Assembly: GCF_027913215.1 (NCBI RefSeq)
Contig: NZ_CP115784.1
Location: forward strand, 2,418,001 to 2,482,000
DNA: 64,000 bases
Direction of reading: 5' to 3'
Source of the DNA: Paracoccus aerodenitrificans
Lineage (GTDB): Bacteria > Pseudomonadota > Alphaproteobacteria > Rhodobacterales > Rhodobacteraceae
In this document: positions 8,354 to 17,437 of the stretch, in pieces
Numbering within the stretch: position 1 is the stretch's first letter
Layout: each line of letters begins with the position of its first letter
Program-made: the position numbers and the translations under genes
Notes under the pieces: generated by a model
Told to the model about the DNA's origin: nothing
Databases searched by the model: none
The model's input: only the letters and a program-made list of their open reading frames with translations

Positions 8354-10213
8354 ATGACAGATATTGCAGCCAAGCCGACCGGGCGAGAGTTGATCGCTGA
8401 CTATGTAAAGACGCTCGATTCCAGTCCTGGCGTCTATCGGATGCTGGGATCGAAGGGTGAGGTGCTTTATGTCGGAAAGGCCCGGAATCTGAAGGCCCGG
8501 GTTTCGAATTATGCACGCGGCCACGGGCATACTGGCCGGATCGCGCGGATGATCCGCGAAACCCATTCGATGATGTTTCTGACCACGCGCACTGAAACAG
8601 AGGCACTGCTGCTGGAGCAGAACCTCATCAAACAACTTAAGCCGCGCTATAATGTGCTGCTGCGCGACGACAAATCCTTTCCGAATATCCTTGTCGCGAA
8701 GTCTCATCCGTTCCCGCAGATCAAGAAGCATCGCGGCGCAAAATCTGAAAAGGGCGATTATTACGGCCCCTTCGCCGGTGCCGGAGCCGTCAACCGGACG
8801 CTGAACCAGTTGCAGCGCGTGTTCCTTCTGCGCAACTGCACCGATGCGGTGTTCGAAAGCCGCACCCGGCCTTGCCTGCTGTACCAGATCAAGCGGTGCA
8901 GTGCCCCCTGCGTCGGGCGGATATCAGAGCCGGATTACAACGCTCTGGTGCAGGATGCAGAGCTTTTCCTGAAAGGGCGCTCGACAAAGATACAGGCCGA
9001 TCTGGCGGCCGAAATGGCTGACGCTGCCGAGGCGATGGAATATGAACGCGCCGCTGCTTTGCGCGACCGTATCAAGGCCTTGACGGCAGTTCAGTCGGTG
9101 CAGGCGATCAACCCGCGCCATATCTCGGAGGCGGATATCGTCGCGCTGCATATGGATGCCGGGCAAGCCTGCGTGCAGGTCTTCTTCATTCGCGGCAATC
9201 AAAGCTGGGGGAACCGCGATTTTTACCCCCGGCTTGGCGGCGTTGAATCGCCCGATGAGGTGATGCAGGCCTTCCTGATGCAATTCTATGACAACAAGGT
9301 TCCGCCGCGCATGGTGCTGTTGTCACATGGCGTCGAAGATATGGACCTGATGGCCGAGGCTTTGTCCGAGAAAGCCGGTCGCAAGGTCGTTCTTGGCGTT
9401 CCTCAGCGCGGGGAAAAGGCAGAGCTGGTCGAAAACGCTCTGCGCAATGCGCGTGAATCGCTCGCCCGGCGCATGTCCGAGGGGGCCGCGCAGATGAAGC
9501 TGCTCGAAGCTCTGGCCGAGGCGTTCGACCTGCCCTCTGTTCCGCAGCGGATCGAGATCTACGACAACTCGCATATCATGGGGACGAATGCAGTTGGCGG
9601 CATGGTGGTGACAGGCCCCGAAGGCTGGATCAAAAGTCAGTATCGCAAATTCAACATCAAAGGCACCGAGATCACGCCGGGCGACGATTTCGGCATGATG
9701 AAAGAGGTTCTGACCCGCCGCTTTGCCCGGCTGCTGAAAGAGGACCCGGACCGGCAGGGCGATGCCTGGCCCGATCTTCTTCTGATCGATGGCGGCGCGG
9801 GTCAGGTCAGCGCCGTGCATGAAATCATGGCGGATCTCGGGGTCGAGGATATTCCCATGATCGGCGTCGCCAAGGGTCAGGATCGCGATCACGGCAAGGA
9901 AGAGTTCCACCGCTTCGGCGGGCGGCCCTTCGCGCTGCGCATGAACGACCCGGTCCTGTATTTCGTCCAGCGGATGCGGGATGAGGCCCATCGTTGGGCG
10001 ATTGGCACACATCGCGCCAAACGCGCAAAGGCGGTATCCGCCTCGCCTCTGGATGAGGTGCCGGGCGTCGGAGCTTCCCGAAAACGTGCGCTTCTGGCGC
10101 ATTTCGGCTCGGCAAAAGCGGTGAGCCGTGCGGGGGTGACGGATCTGACGGCGGTTGACGGGATCAGTGAGGCGCTTGCGCAGAAGATCTACGACCATTT
10201 CCGGGGTGAATAG
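8354..10213 (+). CDS. uvrC: Excinuclease ABC subunit C
   Basis: Nuclease of nucleotide excision repair, making the two cuts around a lesion marked by UvrAB. The order of domains is complete: N-terminal GIY-YIG nuclease ([10 protein letters not shown] ... [12 protein letters not shown]), the Cys-containing [15 protein letters not shown] segment, a UVR motif region ([17 protein letters not shown]), the RNase H-like second nuclease ([29 protein letters not shown]) and C-terminal HhH repeats ([16 protein letters not shown]). The start is uncertain. ATG 8354 gives 619 residues and matches family N-termini; the frame stays open to a GTG at 8282 and a TTG at 8255, but neither has a convincing ribosome site. 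Confidence 0.96.
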   Translation: MTDIAAKPTGRELIADYVKTLDSSPGVYRMLGSKGEVLYVGKARNLKARVSNYARGHGHTGRIARMIRETHSMMFLTTRTETEALLLEQNLIKQLKPRYNVLLRDDKSFPNILVAKSHPFPQIKKHRGAKSEKGDYYGPFAGAGAVNRTLNQLQRVFLLRNCTDAVFESRTRPCLLYQIKRCSAPCVGRISEPDYNALVQDAELFLKGRSTKIQADLAAEMADAAEAMEYERAAALRDRIKALTAVQSVQAINPRHISEADIVALHMDAGQACVQVFFIRGNQSWGNRDFYPRLGGVESPDEVMQAFLMQFYDNKVPPRMVLLSHGVEDMDLMAEALSEKAGRKVVLGVPQRGEKAELVENALRNARESLARRMSEGAAQMKLLEALAEAFDLPSVPQRIEIYDNSHIMGTNAVGGMVVTGPEGWIKSQYRKFNIKGTEITPGDDFGMMKEVLTRRFARLLKEDPDRQGDAWPDLLLIDGGAGQVSAVHEIMADLGVEDIPMIGVAKGQDRDHGKEEFHRFGGRPFALRMNDPVLYFVQRMRDEAHRWAIGTHRAKRAKAVSASPLDEVPGVGASRKRALLAHFGSAKAVSRAGVTDLTAVDGISEALAQKIYDHFRGE

Positions 10214-10243
10214 GCCCTTCGCCGGATCTGTTGTCGGGTCGCC

Positions 10244-10711
10244 TCAGCCCAGAAACCGCAGCCGGTCCAGAGCGCCCTGCAAAATATACCCCGCCGCAAC
10301 CTGATCGATCACCTCGGCGCGGCGTCGGCGCGAGGTATCGGCCTCCAGCAGCGCCCGCTCGGCGGCGACGGTGGACAGACGCTCATCCCAAAAGGCGATG
10401 GGCAGTTCGGTCAGATTGCTCAGATTCCGGGCGAATGCGCGGGTGGACTGGGCGCGAGGCCCTTCGCTGCCATCCATATTGCGGGGCAGGCCCAGTATCA
10501 GACCCCTCAGGTCCCTCTCATGCACGATCTTCAGCAATTCGGCGGCGTCCAGCGTGAACTTCTTCCGCTTGATCACGCAAAGCGGCGTCGCCACCTGACG
10601 CATCACATCGCTGACCGCAACGCCAATCGTCTTGGTTCCCAGATCGAGCCCCGCGACGGCACCCATCCCGGGAAGCGCAGCGGAAAACCCGGCAATATCT
10701 TCAAAGATCAT
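10244..10711 (-). CDS. ruvX: Holliday junction resolvase-like RuvX (YqgF), pre-16S rRNA nuclease
   Basis: RNase H-fold nuclease of 155 residues, essential in many bacteria and implicated in pre-16S rRNA processing. The first beta-strand motif [16 protein letters not shown] carries the metal-binding Asp, [15 protein letters not shown] is the second signature, and [12 protein letters not shown] contains the acidic DER triad. Its ATG overlaps the stop of ccmI (bases 10708-10711), so the two are translationally coupled. The N-terminal extension before AGLDLGTK is slightly longer than in E. coli. Confidence 0.94.
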   Translation of the reverse strand: MIFEDIAGFSAALPGMGAVAGLDLGTKTIGVAVSDVMRQVATPLCVIKRKKFTLDAAELLKIVHERDLRGLILGLPRNMDGSEGPRAQSTRAFARNLSNLTELPIAFWDERLSTVAAERALLEADTSRRRRAEVIDQVAAGYILQGALDRLRFLG

Positions 10712-11940
10712 TCCAGCCCCGATCCGGCTGCCGCCGCGTTGACTGCCGACAAGGCGTTCGGATCGTTCGCGTAACGGGTACGCGCCTCGGCCAGAATTTC
10801 GGCGGCGTGTTCACGGTCCCCGATAATAACAAGCGATGAAATCAGCCTCGCCCATTCATCCGGCGTCCCGCCTTCAGCCGCGAGACGACCCTCAAGCTGA
10901 TCGACCATAGACCGAATGAAATCCCGCCGCTCTTCCGGGGTCATTTCGGCTGCGGCAGCCATCTGATCGGCATCGGGTCCCCGTGCCCCCTGCGCCGGGT
11001 CCGGCGGGACATAATCGGGCTGACCGGCCAGCCAGGCAATATCCCCGATCACCTCGCGGATGGCAAAACTCCAGGGAGAATCCGGCGGGCTGTCCTCAAG
11101 AAGCTGCGCCCAGATCGGGAAAGCGCGATCCGGGCGTCCGTTCTGGGCCTCAAGCAACCCGGCCATATATCTGGCCTGCGCATTGCCGGGGTCCTTGCGC
11201 AGCGCGATCTTCATTTCCGCCTCGGCTTCCGGCGTGATCAGCCCGCCTGCCGCTTCCGTCATCACCCCGGCAAGGAAAGCGTGATCCGCAGAAGTGGCGG
11301 CCTCTCCTTTCACCGCGATCAACCGCTGCTGAGCATCCTTGGCGGCAATCGCATTGCCCAGACGAGCCTCGTTCCGCGCCAAGAGGGTCAGCCCCTCGAT
11401 ATCCTCGGGACGCTCGGCAACGGCTTCCCGAAGCTGCTCGATCAGTTCGGTATATTGCGCGGATGGCGTAGGCATATCGCGGCGCGGCCCCTCTCCGGCA
11501 CGCTGTTCCGCCTCGGCCTGAGAGGGGCGGCTGTCATAACGGACTTCGGCAGAGGCAATGCGGGATTGCAGCGCCATATCGGGCTGACCGGGCGTTCCCA
11601 TGCGCAGATAAAGCGCCGTTCCTGCCAGAAGCAGCACGAGAAGAACAACCCCCGCCGCAACGCCATAGCGACCGCCCGCCTGACCCGGACCACGGTCACG
11701 CCGCAGCGCACGATCCGCATCCAGCACTTTCCGGCCGATTTCGTTGCGCAGCCTTTCGGCATCGGCAGCGTCGATGATCCCGCGCGACACATCACGGTCC
11801 ACCTCGGCCAGCTGATCACGATAGACCCGCAGATCATAGGCCGCAGCCGGTTCGGCCTGTGACTGGGCAGCATGCCAGAACGGCCAGGAAATCGCGATCA
11901 GGACGATCAGGGTCAATACGGTGGCAAGAAGCCAGAACAT
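10708..11940 (-). CDS. ccmI: Cytochrome c biogenesis protein CcmI
   Basis: Part of the apocytochrome c chaperone and ligation module of the Ccm system I in the inner membrane and periplasm. Residues 2-23 are a membrane helix and a second helix ([19 protein letters not shown]) follows after a cytoplasmic loop with the leucine-zipper-like [21 protein letters not shown]; the remainder is a TPR-rich periplasmic domain ([32 protein letters not shown]). At 410 residues it matches Rhodobacter CcmI/CycH. The start at 11940 has AAAGGAGC five bases upstream; the longer frame to 11961 lacks a site. The other ccm genes are not in the window. Confidence 0.92.
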   Translation of the reverse strand: MFWLLATVLTLIVLIAISWPFWHAAQSQAEPAAAYDLRVYRDQLAEVDRDVSRGIIDAADAERLRNEIGRKVLDADRALRRDRGPGQAGGRYGVAAGVVLLVLLLAGTALYLRMGTPGQPDMALQSRIASAEVRYDSRPSQAEAEQRAGEGPRRDMPTPSAQYTELIEQLREAVAERPEDIEGLTLLARNEARLGNAIAAKDAQQRLIAVKGEAATSADHAFLAGVMTEAAGGLITPEAEAEMKIALRKDPGNAQARYMAGLLEAQNGRPDRAFPIWAQLLEDSPPDSPWSFAIREVIGDIAWLAGQPDYVPPDPAQGARGPDADQMAAAAEMTPEERRDFIRSMVDQLEGRLAAEGGTPDEWARLISSLVIIGDREHAAEILAEARTRYANDPNALSAVNAAAAGSGLE

Positions 11941-12119
11941 GGGCGCTCCTTTCGGCTGCACCCTAGTTATTCTGTTTCACCCGCAGGCAAAACCCCGCCG
12001 AGCAGATGTCTGACGTGACTTTCCTGCATCATGCTGCGGCAGATTGCTGCATGCTGCGGATCCATAACCCCGAGTCGCGCATTGAGCAGACACGAAACAG
12101 GGAAACAACGGAGCATCTC

Positions 12120-12347
12120 ATGGCTGAAGGCCGTAACAACAATCTCTATTTCATCATCGGCGCAGTTGTGGTCGCGGTGCTGGTCATCTTCTGGATGATG
12201 AGCGGTGGCGATGACGACATGGCAGCAGGCGACGGCGACACCACGGTCGTCATCGAAGAAACCCCGGCGGATGATACCGATTCCGCAGTCGTCGTGGAAG
12301 AGGCGCCCGCCGAAGAAACCACGACCGGCGAAGCCCCCGCCAACTGA
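12120..12347 (+). CDS. Small single-pass membrane protein with acidic Thr/Glu tail
   Basis: A 75-residue protein with a short polar N-terminus (MAEGRNNN), one membrane helix (about 9-27, LYFIIGAVVVAVLVIFWMM) and a low-complexity acidic tail rich in Asp, Glu, Thr and Val. The ATG at 12120 has ACGGAG upstream; the longer frame from 12006 adds residues with no coding character. A strong terminator follows at once, so it is its own transcription unit. Similar small proteins of unknown function are common in Rhodobacteraceae; I can assign no role. Confidence 0.75.
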   Translation: MAEGRNNNLYFIIGAVVVAVLVIFWMMSGGDDDMAAGDGDTTVVIEETPADDTDSAVVVEEAPAEETTTGEAPAN

Positions 12348-12368
12348 TTTCGGCATTCAGCCGGACAT

Positions 12369-12398
12369 AAACCCCGGGGCATGCGCTTCGGGGTTTTT
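12369..12398 (+). terminator. Rho-independent terminator after the small membrane protein
   Basis: AAACCCCG (12369-12376) pairs with CGGGGTTT (12389-12396) and runs into TTTTT. Confidence 0.85.
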
Positions 12399-12513
12399 CC
12401 TTGCTAAGCCTATATGTTAAGCGAATTCTGGAACCTGTCCGCAACCGCCTGCGTTGCGTGAGAGACCGATGACGGGCAAGCATTTCGCGCGCCCCAGACA
12501 AGAGGATGAACTC

Positions 12514-13113
12514 ATGGCTTTTACGCTTCCCGATCTTCCTTACGCTCATGACGCTCTTGCCGATAACGGCATGTCGAAAGAGACTCTGGAATATCACCAC
12601 GACATCCACCACAAGGCCTATGTCGACAATCTCAACAAGGCGATTGCCGGGACCGAGTGGGAAGGCAAATCGCTGGAAGACATCGTCACCGGAAATTTCA
12701 AGGACAGTGCTGTCGCGCAGAACGGCATTTTCAACAATGCCAGCCAGCATTGGAACCACAGCCAGTTCTGGGAAATGATGGGGCCGGGAAGCTCCTCCAT
12801 GCCCGGAGAGCTTGAGAAGGCGATCACCGATTCCTTCGGTTCCGTCGACAAGTTCAAGGAAGAGTTTTCCGCTGCTGGCGGCGGTCAGTTCGGCTCTGGC
12901 TGGGCCTGGCTGGTCAAGGACAAGGATGGCAGCCTGAAGGTCACCAAGACCGAGAACGGCGTGAACCCGCTCTGCTACGGCCAGACCGCCCTGCTTGGCT
13001 GCGATGTGTGGGAACATTCCTACTATATCGATTTCCGCAACAAGCGTCCGGCTTATCTTGAGAATTTCCTCAACAAGCTAGTGAACTGGGAAAACGTCGC
13101 CTCGCGCATGTAA
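12514..13113 (+). CDS. sodB: Superoxide dismutase, Fe/Mn family
   Basis: Converts superoxide to oxygen and peroxide in the cytoplasm; 199 residues, the standard length. All four metal ligands are recognisable: His in LEYHHDIHHKAY, His in QHWNHSQFW, and the Asp and His in CDVWEHSYYIDF. The combination of FNNASQHWNH with GGGQFGSGWAWL mixes Fe-type and Mn-type marks, as in cambialistic alphaproteobacterial enzymes, so metal preference is open. The ATG at 12514 follows AGAGGA; the frame upstream is non-coding. It is flanked by terminators on both sides and so monocistronic. Confidence 0.96.
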   Translation: MAFTLPDLPYAHDALADNGMSKETLEYHHDIHHKAYVDNLNKAIAGTEWEGKSLEDIVTGNFKDSAVAQNGIFNNASQHWNHSQFWEMMGPGSSSMPGELEKAITDSFGSVDKFKEEFSAAGGGQFGSGWAWLVKDKDGSLKVTKTENGVNPLCYGQTALLGCDVWEHSYYIDFRNKRPAYLENFLNKLVNWENVASRM

Positions 13114-13143
13114 TCCCGGCTCTGCAATCCGGAATATCCTCAG

Positions 13144-13168
13144 GCCCGCCGGTTTCCGGCGGGCTTTT
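13144..13168 (+). terminator. Rho-independent terminator after sodB
   Basis: GCCCGCCGG (13144-13152) pairs with CCGGCGGGC (13156-13164) around a TTT loop and is followed by TTTT. Confidence 0.88.
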
Positions 13169-13169
13169 G

Positions 13170-13427
13170 CTATTTCACAGATCGCCGGAAACGCGCCCGG
13201 CTTAAAATATTCCCGTCCGCATCCACGGTCAGCCGCAATGTCCGATCACGATAGAAGAAATTCAGCCGGAACCGCCCCTCATCGCTGCCTTCACCTTTTT
13301 CGAAGCGCGTCGTGATGGCGCCGCTCTGCATGGCCCGTGCAATGGCATGGTGAGGAAGATCCAGCCCCTCGGCGATGATTTTCGCATCGACTGTGAAATC
13401 TTCTCCGTTTCGCGTAATCTCGGACAT
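13170..13427 (-). CDS. DUF6522-like small protein
   Basis: An 85-residue cytoplasmic protein (MSEITRNGEDFTVDAKIIAE...). The layout of an alpha/beta N-terminal half with a helix (HAIARAMQSGAITTRFEKGEG) and a C-terminal beta-rich half (RFRLNFFYRDRTLRLTVDADG) resembles the DUF6522 proteins of Rhodobacteraceae as I remember them. The ATG has GAAGGGG nine bases upstream. It is divergent from the 5-formyl-THF cyclo-ligase gene with 77 bases between them. Function unknown. Confidence 0.78.
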   Translation of the reverse strand: MSEITRNGEDFTVDAKIIAEGLDLPHHAIARAMQSGAITTRFEKGEGSDEGRFRLNFFYRDRTLRLTVDADGNILSRARFRRSVK

Positions 13428-13504
13428 GGCTGGCCCCTTCCTGCCTGCCAGAGCCTATTCCCTGAGCATAATCCGAATATTGTCTTAATCCGGTCGAAAA
13501 CAAT

Positions 13505-14179
13505 ATGAGCAACGATCCGTCCGACAAAGACTATGCTTCTCCGGCCTGCATGGCCTCGGAAATCGCGCCGGATTATTTCGGCCCTGTTGCTGCTGATCCG
13601 GTGCAAAGCCGTGATGCGGAACGCTGGCGCAAGGCTGAACGCTCGCGCCTGATTGAGACGCGGGAAGCCCTGTCTGCATCGGCGCGGAAAGCGGCAGACG
13701 ACGCCATCGCCTCGCATCTGGATACGGTTCTGGCTGAACGCTTTGGCGGTGCAGAAGGCATGGTTATTACCGGATACTGGCCAATCCGGTCCGAGATCGA
13801 CCTGCGCGGCTGGATGCAGCGGCAGGCAAAGCGCGGCGTGCGGATCGCCCTGCCCGTCGTTACCGCCAGAAACGCCCCGCTGATCTTCCGTCCCTGGACC
13901 CCCGAGGCGAAAATGCGCAAAGGTCTGTGGAAAATTCCCGAGCCTGATACTGCGGAAACCTGCCTGCCTCAGATCATGCTCGCGCCGCTGGTCGGCTGGG
14001 ATTCGTCCCGGTTTCGCATGGGCTATGGCGGAGGGTTCTACGACCGCACCCTGTCATCACTTCGCCCGCGGCCCTACGCGATCGGGATCGGTCTGCAAAG
14101 CGGGCAATTGCGGACGATTTATCCGCAGCCCCATGATGAGGCGCTGGATCTGATCGTCACCGAAGCCGGTCCGGCCTGA
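13505..14179 (+). CDS. 5-formyltetrahydrofolate cyclo-ligase
   Basis: ATP-dependent enzyme turning 5-formyl-THF into 5,10-methenyl-THF, keeping the folate pool usable. The conserved C-terminal block is complete: MLAPLVGWDSSRFRMGYGGG followed by FYDRTLS carries the GxGxGYYD-type phosphate-binding region. The substrate strand ITGYWPIRSEIDLRGWM is also typical. At 224 residues it is longer than the usual 180-200 because of an N-terminal extension (residues 1-40) with little similarity, so an internal start cannot be excluded. It is a single gene between divergent and downstream neighbours. Confidence 0.92.
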   Translation: MSNDPSDKDYASPACMASEIAPDYFGPVAADPVQSRDAERWRKAERSRLIETREALSASARKAADDAIASHLDTVLAERFGGAEGMVITGYWPIRSEIDLRGWMQRQAKRGVRIALPVVTARNAPLIFRPWTPEAKMRKGLWKIPEPDTAETCLPQIMLAPLVGWDSSRFRMGYGGGFYDRTLSSLRPRPYAIGIGLQSGQLRTIYPQPHDEALDLIVTEAGPA

Positions 14180-14252
14180 GCCCCGTGGCAGATCGCGGCG
14201 GAAAAGCAGCACGATAAACCTGTCCTTAAATCTTCAGGTCTAATCAGGCCCG

Positions 14253-15152
14253 ATGCGATGCCTGATTGCCTTCCTTCTTCTTTTCCCGACCCTTCTCCGG
14301 GCCGATTCGGGAAATGATCCGGCAAGCCTGTGCGAATGGGCCGCCGGGGTGGCTGCCGTGGAATTCGGCGTACCGCCGGATATCATGGCCGCGCTCACAT
14401 TGACCGAAACCGGCAGGCGGCATGGCGGCACTGTCCGCCCCTGGGCGTGGAGCGTGAATGCAGAAGGCGCGGGAAGCTGGTTCGACGATCCCGATGCAGC
14501 ACTGGCTTTCGCCGAGGATCGCGTGGCCCGGGGGCGCCATAATCTCGATATCGGATGTTTTCAGCTTAATTATTACTGGCATGGTGAGCATTTCCTGTCA
14601 GTGGCCGAGATGTTCGACCCGCTGAACAATGCCCGCTATGCGGCTGGATTTGTCAGCCGGCTTCATGCCGAGATGGGCGACTGGCGCCGGGCCGCAGGGG
14701 CGTTTCATTCGCGGACGCCGAAACATGCGCACCGCTATCTGGCCCGTTTCGATCAGATCCGCGCGGGGTTGGGGCCGCAGGGCTTTGGATCGCGTGGCAA
14801 TCTGCCGGAAACCTATAACAGCTTCGCCTCAGCCGATATGGCGACGGTCAACGCGCTGCCGCAGCCCTCCCAGCAGGTGCGGATCGTTGACCGGCGCATG
14901 TTGCTGGGGGCTCCGCCGGGGACCGGCGTGACGGGGATGCCGGGATCTCTGGCAGCGATTGGCGGCAAGCGGACAGCGCTGTTATCGCGCGGCTCTGTCC
15001 TTATCTCTGCCGGGAGGGGCCCCCTGATCGGACCGGGAGCATCACCCCCGGTGATCGCCGCAGAGCGGCGGCGTGGCCGTCCCCCTCGCGAGCCACCGCC
15101 GGAAGGGTATTTGCCTGCTCTGCAATCTTTTCCGGACGAAGAACCGTTATAG
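14253..15152 (+). CDS. Secreted lytic transglycosylase-like protein (SLT domain)
   Basis: A 299-residue exported protein with a signal peptide (MRCLIAFLLLFPTLLRADS) and an N-terminal SLT-type lysozyme fold. The likely catalytic glutamate is Glu52 in ALTLTETGR, followed by AWSVNAEGAGSWF and the LDIGCFQLNYYWHG motif that lines the cleft. Residues ~175-299 are Pro/Arg/Gly-rich without a recognisable fold. Such enzymes cut peptidoglycan glycan strands; a dedicated machine (flagellum, secretion system) is often nearby, but none is visible here, so the role is undefined. Confidence 0.82.
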   Translation: MRCLIAFLLLFPTLLRADSGNDPASLCEWAAGVAAVEFGVPPDIMAALTLTETGRRHGGTVRPWAWSVNAEGAGSWFDDPDAALAFAEDRVARGRHNLDIGCFQLNYYWHGEHFLSVAEMFDPLNNARYAAGFVSRLHAEMGDWRRAAGAFHSRTPKHAHRYLARFDQIRAGLGPQGFGSRGNLPETYNSFASADMATVNALPQPSQQVRIVDRRMLLGAPPGTGVTGMPGSLAAIGGKRTALLSRGSVLISAGRGPLIGPGASPPVIAAERRRGRPPREPPPEGYLPALQSFPDEEPL

Positions 15153-15224
15153 CGCAGCGACAGTCGTTCCACTGGAACAGGCCAGCCCCGAAGAACCGGA
15201 ACGGCCTGCCAGATCGGCGCTGTC

Positions 15225-16139
15225 TCAGGCCTTCCAGTCGGGCGCGACCGAGGCCGCGATGCTGGCGTCAAGCGCCTCGAATTCATTCAGCTTGATCATG
15301 TCATACAGCTCTTGCCTTGTCTGCATTTCATCAAGCATCGCCGTTGTCGCACCGTCGCGAGCCAGCGTGGCATACAGCTTTTCCTGCGCCTTGTTCGCCA
15401 CCCGCAGCGAGGACACAGGCCAGATCACCATGTCATAGCCCAGATCCTCGAATTCCTGCGCTGTCAGGGCAGGAGTACGGCCAAACTCGGTCATATTGGC
15501 CAGCAGCTTGACGCCCGGAAGGGCCGCGCGGACCTCTTTGAACATCTCGACCGAGGTCAAAGCCTCGGGGAAAATCGCATCGGCCCCAGCCTCGACATAC
15601 ATCTTCGCCCGTGCGACAGCGCCCTCGATCCCCTCGCTGGCAGCGGCATCGGTACGGGCGATGATGCGCAGATGGCGGCGTGCCCTGGCGGCGGCGGCGA
15701 CCTTGGCTGCCATGTCTTCGGCCCGGGCCAGTTTCTTGTCGTTCAGATGGCCGCATTTCTTCGGCAACAACTGATCCTCAAGATGCACGGCACCGGCCCC
15801 CGCATCCTCGAATGTGCGTACCATATGCATGACGTTCAGCGCCTCGCCATAGCCGGTATCGCCATCAACCAGCAGCGGCAACTGACTGGACCGCGCGATC
15901 TGGCGGATGAAGAAGGCGACCTCGTCCACGGTGATGATGCCCAGATCCGGCAGCCCCATCGAGGCGGTCATCGCCGCACCCGACAAATATAGCGCGTCGA
16001 ACCCCGCCGCCTTCGCCTGAAGCGCCGACTGGCCGTTATGCGCACCGGGCAGGCGCAGAATGCCGGGGGAGTCCAGCAATTCCTGAAAGCGCTCGCCCGC
16101 CGGGCGGTCAGGATATTCGGACCCGATGAGATATGGCAT
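15225..16139 (-). CDS. prpB: 2-methylisocitrate lyase
   Basis: Splits 2-methylisocitrate into pyruvate and succinate, the last step of the methylcitrate cycle for propionyl-CoA. It belongs to the isocitrate lyase/PEP mutase superfamily: the metal site is in LLVDGDTGYGEALNV and the active-site loop is LEDQLLPKKCGHL with the catalytic Cys. 304 residues is the normal PrpB size. The ATG is preceded by AAAAGGAAAA. It is the last gene of the prp operon, separated from prpC by a 150-base gap with strong palindromes. Confidence 0.96.
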   Translation of the reverse strand: MPYLIGSEYPDRPAGERFQELLDSPGILRLPGAHNGQSALQAKAAGFDALYLSGAAMTASMGLPDLGIITVDEVAFFIRQIARSSQLPLLVDGDTGYGEALNVMHMVRTFEDAGAGAVHLEDQLLPKKCGHLNDKKLARAEDMAAKVAAAARARRHLRIIARTDAAASEGIEGAVARAKMYVEAGADAIFPEALTSVEMFKEVRAALPGVKLLANMTEFGRTPALTAQEFEDLGYDMVIWPVSSLRVANKAQEKLYATLARDGATTAMLDEMQTRQELYDMIKLNEFEALDASIAASVAPDWKA

Positions 16140-16211
16140 GGTATTTTCCTTTTCTGATCGCTGTCGCCATTATGGTCAGCTTCACCCGGTTCTCGCGCCA
16201 GCGACGGCCAC

Positions 16212-16262
16212 GCGTCCGCCCGCCTCATGGCGGGCGCGTTCCGCGCCCACCCGTGCGGACGC
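16212..16262. repeat. Nested GC-rich palindromes between prpC and prpB
   Basis: GCGTCCGC (16212-16219) pairs with GCGGACGC (16255-16262). Inside are two hairpins that share bases and exclude each other: GCCCGCC/GGCGGGC (16218-16235) and GGGCGCG/CGCGCCC (16232-16248). A further CGCTT/AAGCG hairpin follows at about 16267-16281. No T-tract follows on the transcribed strand. It may be a REP-like element or a processing/attenuation site. Confidence 0.6.
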
Positions 16263-16289
16263 TATCCGCTTAGCGCAAGCGTTCCTCGG

Positions 16290-17426
16290 TCAACCCCGCT
16301 TCGCCAGCGGCACGAATTCCCGGTTCTCCGGCCCGGTATAATGTGCCGAAGGACGGATGATCTTGCCGTCCTCACGCTGCTCGATCACATGCGCACCCCA
16401 ACCGGAGGTCCGCGAGATCACAAAAAGCGGTGTGAACATCGCTGTAGGCACGCCCATCTGATAATAGGACACCGCGCTGAACCAGTCGAGATTCGGGAAC
16501 ATCTTGCGTTCCTCATCCATCACCGTCTCGATGCGTTCAGCAATGTCGAACATCCGCGTATCGCCAGCCTCATCCGAAAGCTGCTTCGCGACCCGCTTGA
16601 TCACCTCATTCCGGGGATCGGCGACGGTATAGACCGGATGGCCGAAACCGATGATGATCTGCTTTTCGGCCACGCGCTTGCGAATATCCTCTGCCGCCTC
16701 ATCGGCAGAAGCATAGCGCGACTGCACCTCGAACGCAGCCTCATTCGCGCCGCCATGTTTCGGGCCGCGCAACGCACCGATCGCCGCCGTGATGGCCGAG
16801 TACATATCCGAACCCGTCCCCGCGACCATGCGGCCTGTGAAGGTCGAGGCGTTGAATTCATGTTCAGCGTAAAGGATCAGCGAGGTCTGCATCGCCCGGA
16901 TATGGCTCTCCGAAGGCGTCTTGCCGTGCAGCAGCCGCAGGAAATGCTCGGCGATGGTGGATTCGTCGCCCTCGACCTCGATGCGGCGGCCATTATGGCT
17001 GTAGTGATACCAGTAAAGCAGCATCGACCCCAGAGAGGCCATCAGCCGGTCAATGATATCACGCGCCCCGGCAAGATTGTGATCATGCGCCTCAGGCAGT
17101 GTACAGCCAAGCGCCGAAACCCCGGTGCGCATCACATCCATCGGATGCGAAGCGGCAGGAAGCTGTTCCAGAACCGCCCTGACCGGGGCCGGAAGCCCGC
17201 GCAGACGCGCGAGCTTCGCTTCATAGGCCGCAAGCTGGGCCTTGTTCGGAAATTCACCATGCACTAGCAGATGAGCGATTTCCTCGAATGTCGCGGCTTC
17301 CGCGATATCGAGAATATCATAACCGCGGTAATGCAGGTCATTACCGGTCTCGCCAACTGTGCAAAGCGCGGTATTCCCGGCCTCGACCCCCGAAAGGGCC
17401 ACGGATTTCTTGGCTGTCTTCGCCAT
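16290..17426 (-). CDS. prpC: 2-methylcitrate synthase
   Basis: Condenses propionyl-CoA with oxaloacetate. It is a type II citrate synthase-family protein of 378 residues, shorter than GltA. Motifs seen are [19 protein letters not shown] at the N-terminus, the histidine in [11 protein letters not shown], and the catalytic Asp/His region [18 protein letters not shown] with [10 protein letters not shown]. Operon position between prpD and prpB supports PrpC over citrate synthase. GGGAGGAA lies just upstream of the ATG, and only 11 bases separate it from prpD. Confidence 0.96.
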   Translation of the reverse strand: MAKTAKKSVALSGVEAGNTALCTVGETGNDLHYRGYDILDIAEAATFEEIAHLLVHGEFPNKAQLAAYEAKLARLRGLPAPVRAVLEQLPAASHPMDVMRTGVSALGCTLPEAHDHNLAGARDIIDRLMASLGSMLLYWYHYSHNGRRIEVEGDESTIAEHFLRLLHGKTPSESHIRAMQTSLILYAEHEFNASTFTGRMVAGTGSDMYSAITAAIGALRGPKHGGANEAAFEVQSRYASADEAAEDIRKRVAEKQIIIGFGHPVYTVADPRNEVIKRVAKQLSDEAGDTRMFDIAERIETVMDEERKMFPNLDWFSAVSYYQMGVPTAMFTPLFVISRTSGWGAHVIEQREDGKIIRPSAHYTGPENREFVPLAKRG

Positions 17427-17437
17427 ATCTTCCTCCC

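Noticed and set aside
10231..13017. Long frames opposite ruvX, ccmI and sodB
   Set aside because: Antisense shadows caused by high GC at third positions; the opposite strand holds unambiguous families.
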